A DNA stretch of 64,000 nt from Kingdonia uniflora. Lineage: Eukaryota > Streptophyta > Magnoliopsida > Ranunculales > Circaeasteraceae. The stretch is taken from assembly GCA_014058105.1 (NCBI GenBank), contig JACGCM010001329.1, positions 372,001-436,000 on the forward strand, read 5' to 3'. The position numbers and the translations under genes were made by a program. Shown here one piece after another: positions 36,620 to 48,376 of the stretch (its first letter is position 1; each line of letters starts with the position of its first letter). Below the pieces are notes generated by a model, which had not been told where the DNA came from, did no database searches, and saw only the letters and a program-made list of their open reading frames with translations.

Positions 36620-37836
36620 ATGGTCTCTACACGTGACCGTCTCAAGCAAACAAAGGAGAAGCTCATAAGTCCGTTGAAGATCCATCGCAAACCTAATTTA
36701 AAGAAGAAGGACGATTTGGAGATGGGCGATCCCAACGAGAGGATCATAGTTTTGGAAACAGAAGTTTCTACACTAACTTCTGCTGTAGGGGAGTTAGTCG
36801 AACAATTATGCCTCACAAACCTCGCGTTGGGCTACGTTTTAGCAAATCGACGAAGCCGTTCAAAAAAGAAAGGGGTTATGGAGGTGGATGGTGGCGAGGA
36901 CGTTCTGGTATTCGATGATTCTGGTGACGCCAATTCTGTCAAGGAACACCCAGGTTCTAGTAAGTCAACGAATCCTATGCGTAATCTTCGTATTGGCTTT
37001 AAGATTGAGATTCCGGTTTTCAATTGTTCCGTTGATGCCGTGAAATTTGATAATTGGTTAGATAGGTTGGAGACCTATTCTTCCATTAATGAATATTCAA
37101 ACGCTCAGAAGATTTGCTTCTCTTCTTTGAAATTTATAAGTCACTTACTAACGTGGTAAAAATCCTATTAGAAATGACATGATGTCAGAAGTCTGAGTTG
37201 GAAGGAATTTAAGGTTTTGGTGAGGATGCAATTCTATCTGATTGTGTATGAACAAGAGCGGTGGTATAAATGGTATAATTTGTGCCAAAAATTTGGGCAA
37301 TCCGTACAACAATTCACTACGAAATTTCATAACCAAGCGTTGGTTTTAGATGTTGACGTTGATGAGTACGACATGTTCATGAAGTATACAGGGGGTTTAT
37401 CGGAGTCCATTAGAAGGGAATTAAAGCTCTTCAAGGTAGAAAATATCGAGGACGTTACTGTTAAAGCAATGCCATTGAAGGCAAGTACATGAAGAGCGAC
37501 AAGAAAGACGACATGAACAAGTCGGGGTACAAGGCTAATTGGAAGTTTGATCAGAAATGGGAGTCCAAAGATGAGGGACCTTTATTCAAATGGACCATCT
37601 GTAGTCATTGCAAGGCTAATGGGCACAATTCCGATAGATGTTGGATACTTCACCTGGAGCTTCGGCCGAAGGAGGAGAAGGGCAAGAAAGTGAAATGTGC
37701 ACTAGCCGCAACGATTATGAATCTTCCGGATTTAGGTAAGATAAATCCTAGGTTTACTCTAATGTTCAAGCAACCACTATTTATCGACGAGGCGAGTCGG
37801 GAAGAGTTTTTCTTTGTCAGCATTCAAGTAAAGTAG
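36620..37836 (+). pseudogene. Element F gag with zinc knuckle
   Basis: ATG at 36620 (MVSTRDRLKQTKEKL). Basic region, then gag core (DNWLDRLETYSSINEY; YKWYNLCQKFGQSVQQFTTK; GGLSESIRRELKLF). A perfect CCHC knuckle CSHCKANGHNSDRC lies near 37594-37635. Breaks: TAA at about 37157 and disrupted frame at 37160-37216, then a TGA at about 37490. Confidence 0.85.
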
Positions 37837-38300
37837 AGCTTAGTTGAGGCAATCATTGATCTGGGTAGTCAGAAGAACTTAATTTCTGAGGCAGTGGTGA
37901 AGAAGATGGGTTTGGCTATTGTAGCTTATCCTAAGCCGTATGGTTTGGGTTGGATTCAGAAAGACGCAGAGTTGAAGATCACTAAGCAGTGTACGTTCAA
38001 GTTTGCGATTACTGAGAAGTTTATTGTTGAAGTGACATGTGAGGTGGTTTCGTTGGACTTGTGCCAAGTCATCTTGGGTATCCCTTAGCTTAGGGACTGA
38101 GATGCGATCTTTTACCGTCATGCTCGCAAGTATCGTTTGGTGAAGGATGAGACTGAATTTCATATTAATGCGTGCAAGGAACATATCACTACCAGAAATT
38201 TGGTAGCGGCAACTCAGGCAAAGAGGTTGGTTAATACGAGCAAAAAATTTATTTTGTTGTTTGTGCGATAGGTTCAAGAGGGTCTGTCGGCTACAGTATT
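37837..38300 (+). pseudogene. Element F protease region
   Basis: IIDLGSQKNLISEAVVKKMG has the protease active-site segment with D-L-G-S in place of the usual D-S/T-G-S, so an active-site substitution is visible. Stops at about 37836 and 38086. Confidence 0.65.
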
Positions 38301-39000
38301 GTCTACTTTGGCAATGTCTCCTAAGCAACAAACCGATATAGAGGAGTATGAAGACTTGTTTTTGGGAATAAAAGGGATACCGCACAAGAGGGATGTGGAA
38401 CATGTTATCACCTTGGTGAATGGTGAGCCACTACCCAATATTGGGTTATATCAAACTTTTGTTATAGAGTCTGATGAGATTAAGAAATAGCTACATGAAC
38501 TCCTGGAGTAAGGAGTTATTAATCCAAGTAGCTCACCTTGTAGCTCGCCGGTGTTACTGGTACCGAAGAAGGATGGGCCTTGGAAGATGTGTGTGGATTA
38601 TCGGACATTGAACAAGATCACGGTGAAGAATCATTATCCGCTTCTGCGGATTGACGAGCTTTTAGATGAGTTGTAGATGGCTCGGTTTTTCACCAAGTTG
38701 GATCTTAGTCGGGTTACCATCAAGTTGAAATCTGGGAGGAGGATACTTGGAAGACAGCATTCAAAACTAAACAGGGCTTATTTGAGTGGTTAATGATGCC
38801 TTTTGGGTTATGCAATGCTCTGACGTCGTTTATGCGGCTAATGAATGAGGTACTTCGTGCGTTTATTGATGATTTTGTAATTGTATATTTGGATGATATC
38901 TTGATATATAGTCGTACATGGGCGGAGCATCTTCGTCATTTATGCAAAGTGTTGTGCGTGTTGCGATCACAACAACTTTTTCTGAACGGGAAGAAGTAGG
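38301..39000 (+). pseudogene. Element F reverse transcriptase
   Basis: [20 protein letters not shown] (38550), [14 protein letters not shown] (38630), MPFGLCNALTSFMRLMNEVL (38793) and VIVYLDDILIYSRT (38878; catalytic Y-L-D-D intact). A TAG at about 38674 and a one-base disruption around 38712-38720 break the frame. Confidence 0.88.
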
Positions 39001-39026
39001 CGTTTGGGAAAAGGGAGCTAGTCTAT

Positions 39027-39675
39027 TTGGGTTTTATTGTTGGTGGTGGCGAGCTTAAGGTCGATCCAGAAAAGGTCTCGGTCATTACTAATTGGCCAAG
39101 CCCCTGCATAGTGATGGAAGTGAGGTGTTTTATGGGTTCTTTTCAGTACTTACAGAAATTTATTTGGCACTTTTCACAAAAAACCGGACCGTTACATTCT
39201 TTGACGAAAACCAGGGTACAGTTTGTGTGGGAAGAACACCTTAAGATGATTTTTCTATTACTGAAACAAAAGATTATGGATGCACTAGTATTAGCATTGC
39301 CTAATTTACAGTGGGCTTTTGAGGCCGAGACAGATGCGTCTGACTATGCATTGGGGGCAATCCTTTTACAGGATGGGAAGCCAGTTGCTTATAATTCTAA
39401 GATGTTTATAGGAGCAGTACGTAACTCTCTTACCTATGATAAGGAGTTCTACACATTATATCAGTCTGTTAAGCATTGACGGAGTTACTTATTGGGGAAG
39501 GAGGTTGCGGTACATTCCGATCACAAACCATTACAATTTTTATCTATGCAGTCCAAGCTTCAGCAAGCTCGCCATATGAAGTGGATGTCGTACCTTCGGC
39601 AATTTACCTTATTGATTAAGTATAAGAAAAGAGTGGATAACAAGATGGTTGATATGTTATCTCGACCCCCATTAC
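39027..39675 (+). pseudogene. Element F RT thumb and RNase H
   Basis: GFIVGGGELKVDPEKV (RT end) is followed by RNase H: AFEAETDASDYALGAILLQD (39315), LTYDKEFYTLYQSVKH, a TGA at 39477-39479, then AVHSDHKPLQFL (39510). D and E positions of RNase H are visible. Confidence 0.85.
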
Positions 39676-41209
39676 CAACTATTTTCGCTTTGTTGGAAGC
39701 TATGCAGATCCAGCCGATTGTTCCTTCTGATTATGTTTCAGGGTATGGCGGCGACAAGGTGCTCAGTGTAATTTATGAGAAGTTGCTGCAGGGCAAGACT
39801 TGCAAGTATGTTATGAAGGATGGTTTGATTTTCAGGGGTAGTCTACTATGTATTCCTGAGGGTGGAGACCGCTTGCAGTGGATTCGAGAGGTACATTATT
39901 CTCGGGCGGCAGGTCATTTCGGGGTTGAGAAATCTTTTTTGAATTTATGGCGTTATGTCTATTGGCCGAAGATGCAGGTGGATGTGGCTCGTGTGGTTCG
40001 TGGTTGTATGCTATGCAACACATCGAAGCCTTCTAATAGGAAGATAAGACTGTACTTACCATTGCCAGTTCCTAGTCGACCTTGGGAGAGAATTTCGATG
40101 GATTTTATGAGTGGTTTGCCCATGACCAGGTGTAAATATGACTATTTGTTTATGTTGGTAGATTGATTCGGTAAAATGATTGTTCTTATTCCATGCCAAA
40201 AATTGGTCACAGGGGAAGGAGCAACGCGATTGATTTTCAGAGACGTCTGGAGGTATTTCGGGCTCCCTTCTATTATTTATGATAGGGATAACCTCTTTTT
40301 AGGGCATTTCTGGAGATCGTTATGGGGGATGATGGACACTAAGTTGAAGAGAAGTACCGCTTTTTATCCGTAGACAGACGGGCAAATAGAGGTTGTTAAC
40401 CGCACTTTGGTTCATTTATTGCAGGGATTCCATTCTAAGCATCCTAAGACTTGGGATGAAAGTTTACCGTATCTTCAGTTTGCGTTCAATCGGGCGGTTC
40501 ATGGTTCTACTTTGAAGTTTCCTTTTGAAGTTTATTTGGAGTACTTGCCACAATGCCCTTTTGATTTGGCATTTTGTCTTGGCGACAAGACAGGTTCAGG
40601 GAAGGAGGATGAGGAGCAGGCTAAAGCTCAGCGTTTTATTGAGAAGATCAGCAAGGCTCATGAGGTGGTTGAAGCTCATTTGATGAAGACTCAGGAAAAG
40701 TATAAGGCTCGCTACGACAAGCATAGAGTTGAGTATACTTTTTTTGAGGGCGGCCTTGTTTGCTTGTATTTGGGTAAGGAACGGCTTAATGGGGAAGGTA
40801 AGAAGCTCAAACCTATCCGTTATGGTTCATTTTTGATTCTCAAGAAGATTGGTGAAAATGCATTCCAGTTGGATTTGACACCTTTCATGAAGATGTATTC
40901 GGTGATTAATGCTGGGCATTTGAAGCTATTTGAGCCGTCTCTTTAGGATGAAGACTCTGCAATCTATACTCACCTACCGTCAGTTGATAAGTTATGGATG
41001 GAAAGAGAAGATCCGCTGCCGGAGGATGGTATTCAAGAGTGGAAGGTTCATACTACAAGACGGGGTGCTATTGATTCGTTCTGAGTTGGGAAGAAGGGTC
41101 AGCTACCGAATAAATTGAAGTGGTACAGCAGAGAATTGGGCATCGCCGCATTCCCGCATCTCCAGTTTTAGCTTGATCAGGAGGTCAAGGCTCCTAAAGG
41201 GGGGAGCCA
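39676..41209 (+). pseudogene. Element F integrase and C-terminal tail
   Basis: Zinc finger HYSRAAGHFG (39892) and CMLCNTSKP (40005). Core: ISMDFMSGLP (40096; first D), IIYDRDNLFLGHFWRSL (40276; second D) and a GQIEVVNRTLVHLLQG segment (40380; E), with a TGA at 40166 and a TAG at 40372. The chaperone-like end YGSFLILKKIGENAFQLDL is followed by a TAG at about 40946 and an out-of-frame tail resembling the chromovirus C-terminus up to the polypurine tract. Confidence 0.83.
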
Positions 41210-41749
41210 TGATCTAGGAGGATCTAGTGTTTTTTATGACTTGTCGAAATTCTTTCAAACGACATTGAGAATCGTTCGAACGAGTTGACATGTTCGCTGG
41301 AATTTTGGCCCAGAGCCATATTTCGTTCAAACGACTTTTAGTGTCGTTCGAACGAGTTGTCATATCCTCTGGAATTTGGCCCAGAGCTATATTTTTGTTC
41401 GAACGAGTTGGTCTAATTTTCTAGGGTTTAGACCAATTAAGCATAAAGTCGTTCGAACGACTCCCTAGTTTCTTCAAACGACTTTGGCGGTATTTTGGAA
41501 TCTCAGGCGTTGTTTTTCCTCGAGATCCATTCTTTATGATTTTTCGAGTTCCCTAGTATAAAAATTGAACTTAGGTTATTTTCTAGGGTATGTTAGATCT
41601 GAAACAGTTCAGAGAGAAACCTTGGGTTTGAGAGATTTTCTTCTTGTAATTACTTCATTTTAAGTAATTGAATTCTCTATTTTTCCAAACCGATTGGTGT
41701 TCTTCGTATATCTCTACTAACCCAAGCTTCTCAATCATATTGTGGATTA
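41210..41749 (+). repeat. Element F 3' LTR
   Basis: Aligns with 36028-36569, with scattered substitutions and small indels, including a shortened TTCGAAC-rich section and a lost clean TATA (tataaaaa). Confidence 0.92.
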
Positions 41750-42111
41750 TAAAGCAAAGGTAAAACTAGCTTTCATCTCTTTCACTATGTCTGCGACATT
41801 CTATAAGTTAAATTTAGGTTATGCCTGTTTGACAGACTCTACTCAACTCCGAGATTAAAGCAAAGGTGATACTAGTTTTCAATCGAAGAGCTCAGCTAGA
41901 CATAAGATAAATCAAATGTAAAACATGCTTCATCTCTCAACATGTCTGCGAAACATATTTTTTTCAGGTTTACATACAACCACTACAATGGATTATGTTC
42001 TGTTGTTGGGATGTCAGCTACGTCTTCCCCTACAACAGGAAGTCGACTAGCCATAAATTCTCGAGCTTGTGCAATCACAACAATCATGCCCTGCTTTATC
42101 AATTTAGCAAG

Positions 42112-43418
42112 TCAAGAGCCTAGATCCGTCCCCATGGAACTCGTACAATCTCCCCGATCTATATCAACCTTGCAGATACATCCCTTTTTTGACATATAGT
42201 TAAACAAGGTATCCCTCTCTAACTCAAGTTTTTTTACCTCTTCTACAAAATAAGCAATCACCACCCTCAACAATTCTGAATGCGAGGTCTGAGTAACAAC
42301 CGAGTGAGAAAAAATTGTCCTCGACCTCTGAAGGTGATCTTCTAACCTTTTGTACTGTACTTTTTGCCTCCCCATTTCTCTGTCTATTCAATCTGTAAAA
42401 GCAATATTCTCTACAGATTTTTTAATAGCTTTAATTAACTCAGCTCGATTAGTCGCCTCCAAATCAACCACCTGAGCACGAAGTACATCAATTTCCCTGT
42501 TAAATTTATCCATATTCAGAGTCTGCCGTAACAATTCATCATTCTGCTATATCAAAAGATCCTTCCCTCTGATAGTCTACCCTAGCGCTTGTTCCCTGGA
42601 AAGTGCAGCATCCGACATCTTTTCGCATTTCCTTAACTTTCCATTCCCCTTTTGCACATGACCTTGGATTCGAGCCACGTCTCCCTCCAAATCTCTTATT
42701 TGATCTGACAGACTAACGACATTACCTTGAATACGGGAAACCTTGGCCTTATTTTTGCTATTCTTCGAGCGCTCCCCAGCATCGGTATTCTGGCACGCAA
42801 GTTGGCCTTTGCCAACTCAGCCTTTAGTTGTGCCACCCTTTCATTCAACTCATTGCATTTTTGTTGAACCATCCGAAATTCCATATCCTTAGCAGGTAAG
42901 GCTGTAGACAGTTGGCCAACTACAACTTTAGACGCAGATAGATCGTCTTGAGCTCTCTTCAGCTCGTTATCTCTATCAGCCAATCTCTTCTTCAATCGCT
43001 CCAGCTCGCTCATACTATTCGCTAGATCAGTTCAAATTTTCTCTTGAATGTTCATTTTCTTGATTAAATCATTTTTTAAATTGGCCACTGACCGATTTAA
43101 AGCTTTCTCCGATTTTTCTAGAGCCTGTATACGGTAACGGGCCATATCAGCCTCCATAATCTTTACCGTCAACGCATCATTCTGGTTTTTAAGTTTCATG
43201 GTATGTCCTTTTAACTCCTTGAGCTCCTTTTACCCTTTCTCAATTTCGGCATCCTTCTCCTCAATCTGCCGAGTTAGGTCTATAATAGTCTGTGTTGCCT
43301 CAACAAACTTGAAGTACACCTTCACATGTTGATCTTCTCTGTCATTATTCGCCTCTCTCATCTTATCAAACTCCTTTATAAATTCTTGGTTACATTGGCG
43401 AGCATCATCTTCGCGCAA
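42112..43418 (-). pseudogene. Antisense coiled-coil region
   Basis: Three frames with heptad-like Leu/Glu/Lys/Arg patterns: ANNDREDQHVKVYFKFVEAT with IEEKDAEIEKG (43418-43230); LERLKKRLADRDNELKRAQD with CNELNERVAQLKAELAKANL (43013-42696); and a charged C-terminal piece (42375-42112). Stops separate them. Probably the decayed coiled-coil part of the same antisense gene. Confidence 0.5.
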
Positions 43419-44005
43419 GCGAGCTGACTACAATTCGACCTACACATGACATTTACATTATACCAAGTTCGATTCAGAATACTCAATCACTACATATGAC
43501 TCATTTCTAACAAGATATATATTTTTTAAAATCTGCGAAAACTACTTCCGAACTTAAGGTCGAAGTACAATCTAGGGTGGATGCTCCATTAGACATACGT
43601 CCAAGTCTAAGGTACACTTTCTCTATATTTTTAGTTTGTCAAAAAATTTAAACATTTTTGTGCATACCAGTACAATGCCATTTGCCCCTAAATCCATAAT
43701 GGTTTTTCGGTCCATCTCTACACTCTATTTATTACTTTGTAGCTCTATACTAATGAAGCATACAAGTCAAATATTTCCTGCTCTGTTTTAACCTGTAACT
43801 CCGCTTGCGAAGACAGCAGGGATGCTGAGGTCTCTCTCTCCGTAACAAGCTCAACCTCTAAATCTTTTATTCTGAGGTGTATGTCCTTAAGTTCTTACAC
43901 AAGGTTTGCGAAAGTACCTTAGCCTACAAAATTTTTTCCCAACAAAATATATCCTATCAATTTACAAAACTTCCCAAATATTGATACAATCACAATACTA
44001 TCATA

Positions 44006-44604
44006 CTACCCTGCCTTCTCATTTTCCAACTTTGGGCATTCATTGTCATCCCCTTGGTTATCTCTTACTATCTGAGGAGACACACCATCCAACCCATCCA
44101 CAACACCAACGACAATACCTTCAGTCTCTTCATCTTCCTCTTCCTTCACATAGGTCTTAGCCCTGATGGCATCCACCTTATCTTCAGAATATCCTTTGGA
44201 CATAAGGTGACGCCCGAGCCTGTTATGCTTAACTATAACCTCCTCTAAGTCCACTCTCGCCTCTGCCTGAACTTATTGATCTCTACTACTTGGGAAGCCT
44301 TCAGGGCCTTCAGTCGCTTCCCCTCCTTGCCCAAATTAGATTTTAATCGAGCTATGTTCCTTTCGAGCTTGACCTTCTTCCTTTTCAGCTCAGCTAAGCT
44401 CTTTCCTCTTCGTCCTCGAGGTATATACCCTTTATCAGCCGAACAGCCTGTAAAATTCAAACCGAATTGACCGTATTGATTAGCTCGAATCATAATACAA
44501 AATCCATCATAATTCGTATTCGAGCATATGAACATAACATTCTGCTCATTTCTTCCTCCCCATGGACCGTATTGATTAGCTGCCATCCTGGCTTTTTCCT
44601 CCAC
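44006..44604 (-). pseudogene. Antisense gene, coiled-coil and acidic segment
   Basis: LAELKRKKVKLERNIARLKS (coiled-coil-like) is followed, one frame away, by SKGYSEDKVDAIRAKTYVKE, EEEDEETEGI and DGLDGVSPQIVRDNQGDD, then a stop at 44006. The two frames meet at about 44245-44254 (frameshift). The acidic end is a recurring feature of Tat antisense ORFs as I remember them. Confidence 0.5.
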
Positions 44605-44844
44605 CTCTTTCTAATCATCTTCTACCACAGGTCGATCTTCTGTGACCTTCACCATGACATTTAAGAGGGATCGACCCTTCTCTCTTTCGCCCTTTCCACT
44701 GCCTCACCACTTCCCGTGGTCCTAGAAGCCGAAGGACGCTTCATCATTTACTTTTTAGGGAACGTTCAAGCTAATTTACTTGACGTAATGGACTTAGGTA
44801 ACCTTATGTAATCTACTCCAGGGGACTTAGGAAAGTTCGCTCAC

Positions 44845-45049
44845 CTGTCCCCATCAGTCCCCTTCTTCTTACTGCCATCGACGCTCGTCATTAGCCTTGT
44901 CGACAAAGATTTTAGAACTATTTCAACTCGGCTGTTAACACACTTTTTCCAGCTAATGTCATGATCTTCTAATACAGCCTCGAGCTCTGTCTCCTCTTGA
45001 GCAACTATATCCAAGAATGACTCTTTCCTCGTCACCTATGATTTGGGAC
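44845..45049 (-). pseudogene. Antisense gene, main-frame exon 3
   Basis: Follows acceptor TATATGACAG. Carries KESFLDIVAQEETELEAVLE and DHDISWKKCVNSRVE, ending at donor GACAG/GTGAGC. The open frame is one base off from exon 2, so a small indel or a different junction is needed. Confidence 0.5.
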
Positions 45050-45132
45050 CTGTCATATACAAAACATTAACATCAGCAAGCATTACACAATTTCAACTAT
45101 CAATCTCATATATTTTTCATTGTTATACTTAC

Positions 45133-45859
45133 TTTGTTTTACAGTTCTCAACAGAAGTTCCACGGGTTCCATGGGTTCTTCATGGTCGACTTGTTGAGTT
45201 CAAATTGAAGAAGCAAAGTGAAGTTGAGCTCACACAAAAATATGCCCCTCTACTTGCAGAATAGTTTTTTAAACCATAAAACTGCAATACATCCTCAGAG
45301 GATATCCTCCTCCTTCTCCCATCTCCTTCCCACTTTGTATTCAAGGATTCACAAACACTTGTCACCTCCCACATGCGGGAGTTTATCTGAACGGGACATT
45401 CCCCGATGAGATTCATAATCCCTTTCGCCAGATAACTAAGGGGAAGACTCAACCCATACTCCAGTTGAGACAAGTAGCATAAAAAACCCTCTGAAAGTTC
45501 AGTCTGAATATCCCCATCGAGATACTTCAAAGGGATTGATTCCTCTATAGCCTTATCCCTTTTCTCCTTCGCCAAATCAGCCAACAAATAAAAATATTCC
45601 TTTCCCGTTGCTACAGTACAACCCCAAAATTGCATACCGATATAATCTATACAGTTACCCCATCTACCTCCTAGAAAAGCCATGGATTTAAAAAACTCTT
45701 TGAATGCATCCAAACGAGGAGGATAGGATACCAATCTTCCAGGGAAACCTGAAAATTGATCAACACCTACTTCTTCCTCACTTCCAGACGTTATAATCTC
45801 AGACTCAACCGATCAACCAGAGGTTGATTCCTCACTTACAGGGGAACTCATTATATCAA
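45133..45859 (-). pseudogene. Antisense gene, main-frame exon 2
   Basis: After acceptor CCCGCAG the frame reads through ATG (45851) with an acidic, Ser-rich start (SEEEVGVDQFSGFPGRLVSY), then EYFYLLADLAKEKRD, LSLPLSYLAKGIMNLIGECP and EDVLQFYGLKNYSASRGAYF. It has an in-frame TGA near 45814 and another at 45180-45182 before the donor GTAAGT. This is the best conserved part of the Tat antisense ORF family known to me. No enzymatic motif. Confidence 0.6.
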
Positions 45860-46089
45860 CTGCGGGAAATGATTTTATCCTACACAATACTCCTCACGTT
45901 CGGGCTACACATAGGTCCATGTATCTATCATTATCTTTTAATATACGTCAACCACATTCAAATATCTTGCATATATCATATAACAAGCAGATTTTCATAG
46001 ATTACTATAAATAGTAATTTATCACTTTTCCTAGCAATACAAAATGATCTTGAAAAACACGTACACACATCACAAAATCCTCTACTAAC

Positions 46090-46279
46090 CTTTTATGTCA
46101 GAGTGTGAATCCAGGGTAGCACCGAATCCTTCCCTCACTACGCTATTGTACAACCACCTTCGCGACTCAGTTTCAACGACTCTCTCAAACTTTGACTGCA
46201 TTAATAACTGTTGGTAGTTATTGAGCCTCGCATGAGCTGTCCTCAGTTTTGAAATCGAGGCATCCCTTCCACTATCCAT
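46090..46279 (-). CDS. Antisense gene, main-frame exon 1
   Basis: Begins MDSGRDASISKLRTAHARLN and ends with a split codon at the donor AAAAG/GTTAGT. The aligned position in the second copy also has the donor GAAG/GTTAGT (61009-61014). The exon start may lie further upstream if ORF 2 is joined to it. Confidence 0.55.
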
Positions 46280-46795
46280 GTCAAACGTCTTACACCTTTT
46301 GGGTAAAAATGCCTTCCCATCATTGCCCTTTACTTTATATTTTAATATATTTTAATCTATATTTTCCAAATTTCCCTATGACCTCACCACACTCATGATG
46401 ACTCACACTTACACGCAATCGGGTTTTCACAACTTTTGAACATGTGATAAAATCAGAGAATCCTTACTTTTTTCTCTATGTACTTCTTCTTCTACTCTTA
46501 TAGCAGCAATGACGTCATTTCCAAAACTCCCTTAACAAAATTTCAAATGGTGATTTTCAAATTCGTTTTTCACAGCAGTCACAAACAACATTCATAAAAA
46601 TAGAGGATTTATTCAGTAATAATTTCTTTCAAATTATTCAAAAAATGAAACAGTTACATATATTCTACTACCCCAATTTTTACATCCGCTCCATTCGCCT
46701 CACATATAGTTACATCTAAAATAGCCTTGATGACCAAGGGAACCAGATCCAATAAGTAAACCTACGGCGATCCTTGTAACCTCAAAATTGATTTC

Positions 46796-47083
46796 TTATT
46801 TGGCAATTAATCCCACCACCTCTTCTCGATCTGAAGGATCCACCACAAGTTCATGAAAAGACCCCTCATAAAAAAAATGTACAAACTCAAGTTCCCTGCC
46901 CATTGAATCTAAACCTTCAAATTGACACTCCCTCACTGACAACTCAGTATCATAATCCAACAGCCCAAAAATTCTCTCCCGTACTTTAGCGTTCTTTATC
47001 GCCAATCATCCTTCTGTGGCATAACGGATTCTCTCGGACCGAGTCCACACAATTTTATCTCTTCCCCCAGATTCAGAATTCAT
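46796..47083 (-). pseudogene. Antisense gene, ORF 2
   Basis: Starts MNSESGGRDKIVW, reads through a TGA at 47006-47008 into KVRERIFGLLDYD and ends at 46796. The TGA is absent in the second copy (60000-60200), where the same block reads EVRERIFGLLDYN. Nine of ten residues match in that block while codons differ, mostly silently. No domain recognised. Confidence 0.5.
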
Positions 47084-48017
47084 TCTGCCCTTATTTATAC
47101 ATTATTACTACCAATTCCCCCCAACTCGTAATATTATCCTTTTATCTCGTAACAGAAATCCCAAATCTTGAGAAAAATTATTTGAACATATCTCTTCCTA
47201 TCGAGCTCAGTAATTCTAGACTGCTACAGATCGAACTTATTTTTCCAGATCTAATTTTCTAAAATAACCTCTACGAGATCGATTCTTCATTCTAAAAATT
47301 CTGCACATTTTTTTCTTTCTCTCCCATATTTCAAGCACACAAGTCAAATCACGTTTTACGAGGTCTGAGTTACACATATTTATATATTTTTCTAATCAAT
47401 TGTATAACAGTTCAAATATTATATTATTTTACTTTTTGCCTTCATACATTTCATTTTATACAATATTCGACAGTCTTCGGATCATATAGCTTGATTTCTA
47501 GAGTTATTTTATTTCTAAATCAACACAAAATTTGGATAACAAATTTTATTCATCTCAAAACATATTACAAGTTCTTTTTACAGATAACAAGTCTTTCAAA
47601 AACTCAACATCAGGTACTTTAAGTTTTATGTTTTTCAAATACTTTTACATCTAACATGTCCTTTAGGCACTCCGAAACATCAAATCCTTCAGTTCGTTCT
47701 ACTTCAGTGATCTTTTGCCCTGATGCAAAATAGACATTGAAAACAACGAGTATCCTCCTTCTTATGAGTTTGGTCAAAGTCTAAACGAACTTCAAATAGA
47801 AACTATGGGAACAAGAGACTTAGTGCTTGAACCAACCCTTCAAACTGAAGGTCTTCTTAGCGCAAAGTAGCAACTGAAATGCAGAAGTAGACTTCTATTC
47901 TCCATCTTCCTCCTTCACTACCATCACTGCCTCTCTTATAACGACCACACCTCAGAGTTAGTAAAGATGAAGAAGGCCCGACCTTAGAATCTATTACGAC
48001 GCAAGACATCAGGGCAA

Positions 48018-48314
48018 CTACACCGCAGTTACACCAATCCCTGCATCTGTCTCCCCAGCCTTGTCTTCCGGAAGGATGCGGAGATAAACCCAATGTTGCT
48101 CGCGTGCCAAGACAACGTGGTGAAACATCCATCTATAGTAAAACTCCTCAGCTTTAGCCACTTTATTTTTTGATATTCCTTGATACGTCGGAGGAACAGG
48201 AACAGGAGTTAGATTTTCCAAGGACTGATCTCTAAAATACTTCAACTTCAACCTCTGCATTTTAGAAGAAATTCTCTCTTCGAGGGCCATCCTATGGGTC
48301 ATCACCATCTTCAA
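48018..48314 (-). CDS. Antisense gene, upstream ORF 1
   Basis: 98 codons starting MKMVMTHRMALEERISSKMQ, then QRLKLKYFRDQSLENLTPV and VPVPPTYQGIS. Rich in Arg/Lys at the start. Matched by the plus-strand copy at 58712-59040 (QRLKLRYFGDQSLE, IPIPPTYYSIS). No known domain recognised. Whether it is an exon of the main antisense gene or a separate upstream ORF is not clear. Confidence 0.5.
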   Translation of the reverse strand: MKMVMTHRMALEERISSKMQRLKLKYFRDQSLENLTPVPVPPTYQGISKNKVAKAEEFYYRWMFHHVVLAREQHWVYLRILPEDKAGETDAGIGVTAV

Positions 48315-48368
48315 AGAACAAATTAGTAAAACAAATGAACTTGGCCACCAACCTTGGTACAGGTACTA

Positions 48369-48376
48369 TTTATATA
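48369..48376 (-). promoter_or_regulatory. TATA box of the antisense gene
   Basis: On the minus strand GGTTATATAAATAG stands about 55 bp before the first ATG (48314). The aligned position in the second copy (ACATAAATAG, about 58665-58674) is conserved except for the first bases. It lies outside the LTR, so this promoter is separate from the LTR promoter. Confidence 0.6.

Larger units (their letters stand above)
36028..41749 (+). mobile_element. Element F: Ty3/Gypsy chromovirus (Galadriel-like?), nested in element D
   Basis: LTRs at 36028-36569 (542 bp) and 41210-41749 (540 bp). Perfect 5-bp target duplication taaag at 36023-36027 and 41750-41754. A polypurine tract aaaggggggagcca is at 41196-41209 and a weak initiator-Met-like PBS (gtagtatcag) is at 36571. 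Gag, protease, RT, RNase H and integrase follow in sense. The integrase region ending in HPKTWDESLPYLQFAFNRA and the C-terminal tail suggest a chromovirus of the Galadriel type; this is a judgement from memory of the family. It is younger than element D because it interrupts D's repeats. Confidence 0.92.
35595..41960 (+). repeat. 161-bp tandem repeat in element D 3' region, split by element F
   Basis: Units start at agttaaat: 35595, 35757, 35918 and, after subtracting element F, 41806 (equivalent spacing 162, 161 and 161 bp). Each unit has taacacttggtttggctgac, ttgttttcaatcgaggga, agacataagataaa and gctttcatctctttca. The array itself is 35595-36027 plus 41750-41960; the bases between are element F. 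Confidence 0.9.
42112..48314 (-). pseudogene. Antisense intron-containing gene of element D (Tat aORF type)
   Basis: Runs opposite to gag-pol, from just inside the 3' LTR. In transcription order: upstream ORF 1 (48314-48018, QRLKLKYFRDQSLEN), ORF 2 (47083-46796), then a spliced main frame: exon 46279-46090, exon 45859-45133 and exon 45049-44845, with acidic and coiled-coil segments further on to 42112. Introns 45860-46089 (donor GTTAGT, acceptor CCCGCAG) and 45050-45132 (donor GTAAGT, acceptor TGACAG) are canonical, and a third donor GTGAGC is at 44839-44844. The frame is kept across the first intron. LSLPLSYLAKGIMNLIGECP is a motif I associate with additional antisense ORFs of plant Tat elements. 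Function unknown. TGA and TAG codons interrupt several exons. Confidence 0.7.

Noticed and set aside
37879..38403. Minus-strand 174-codon frame
   Set aside because: Antisense to element F protease and RT regions; no independent support.
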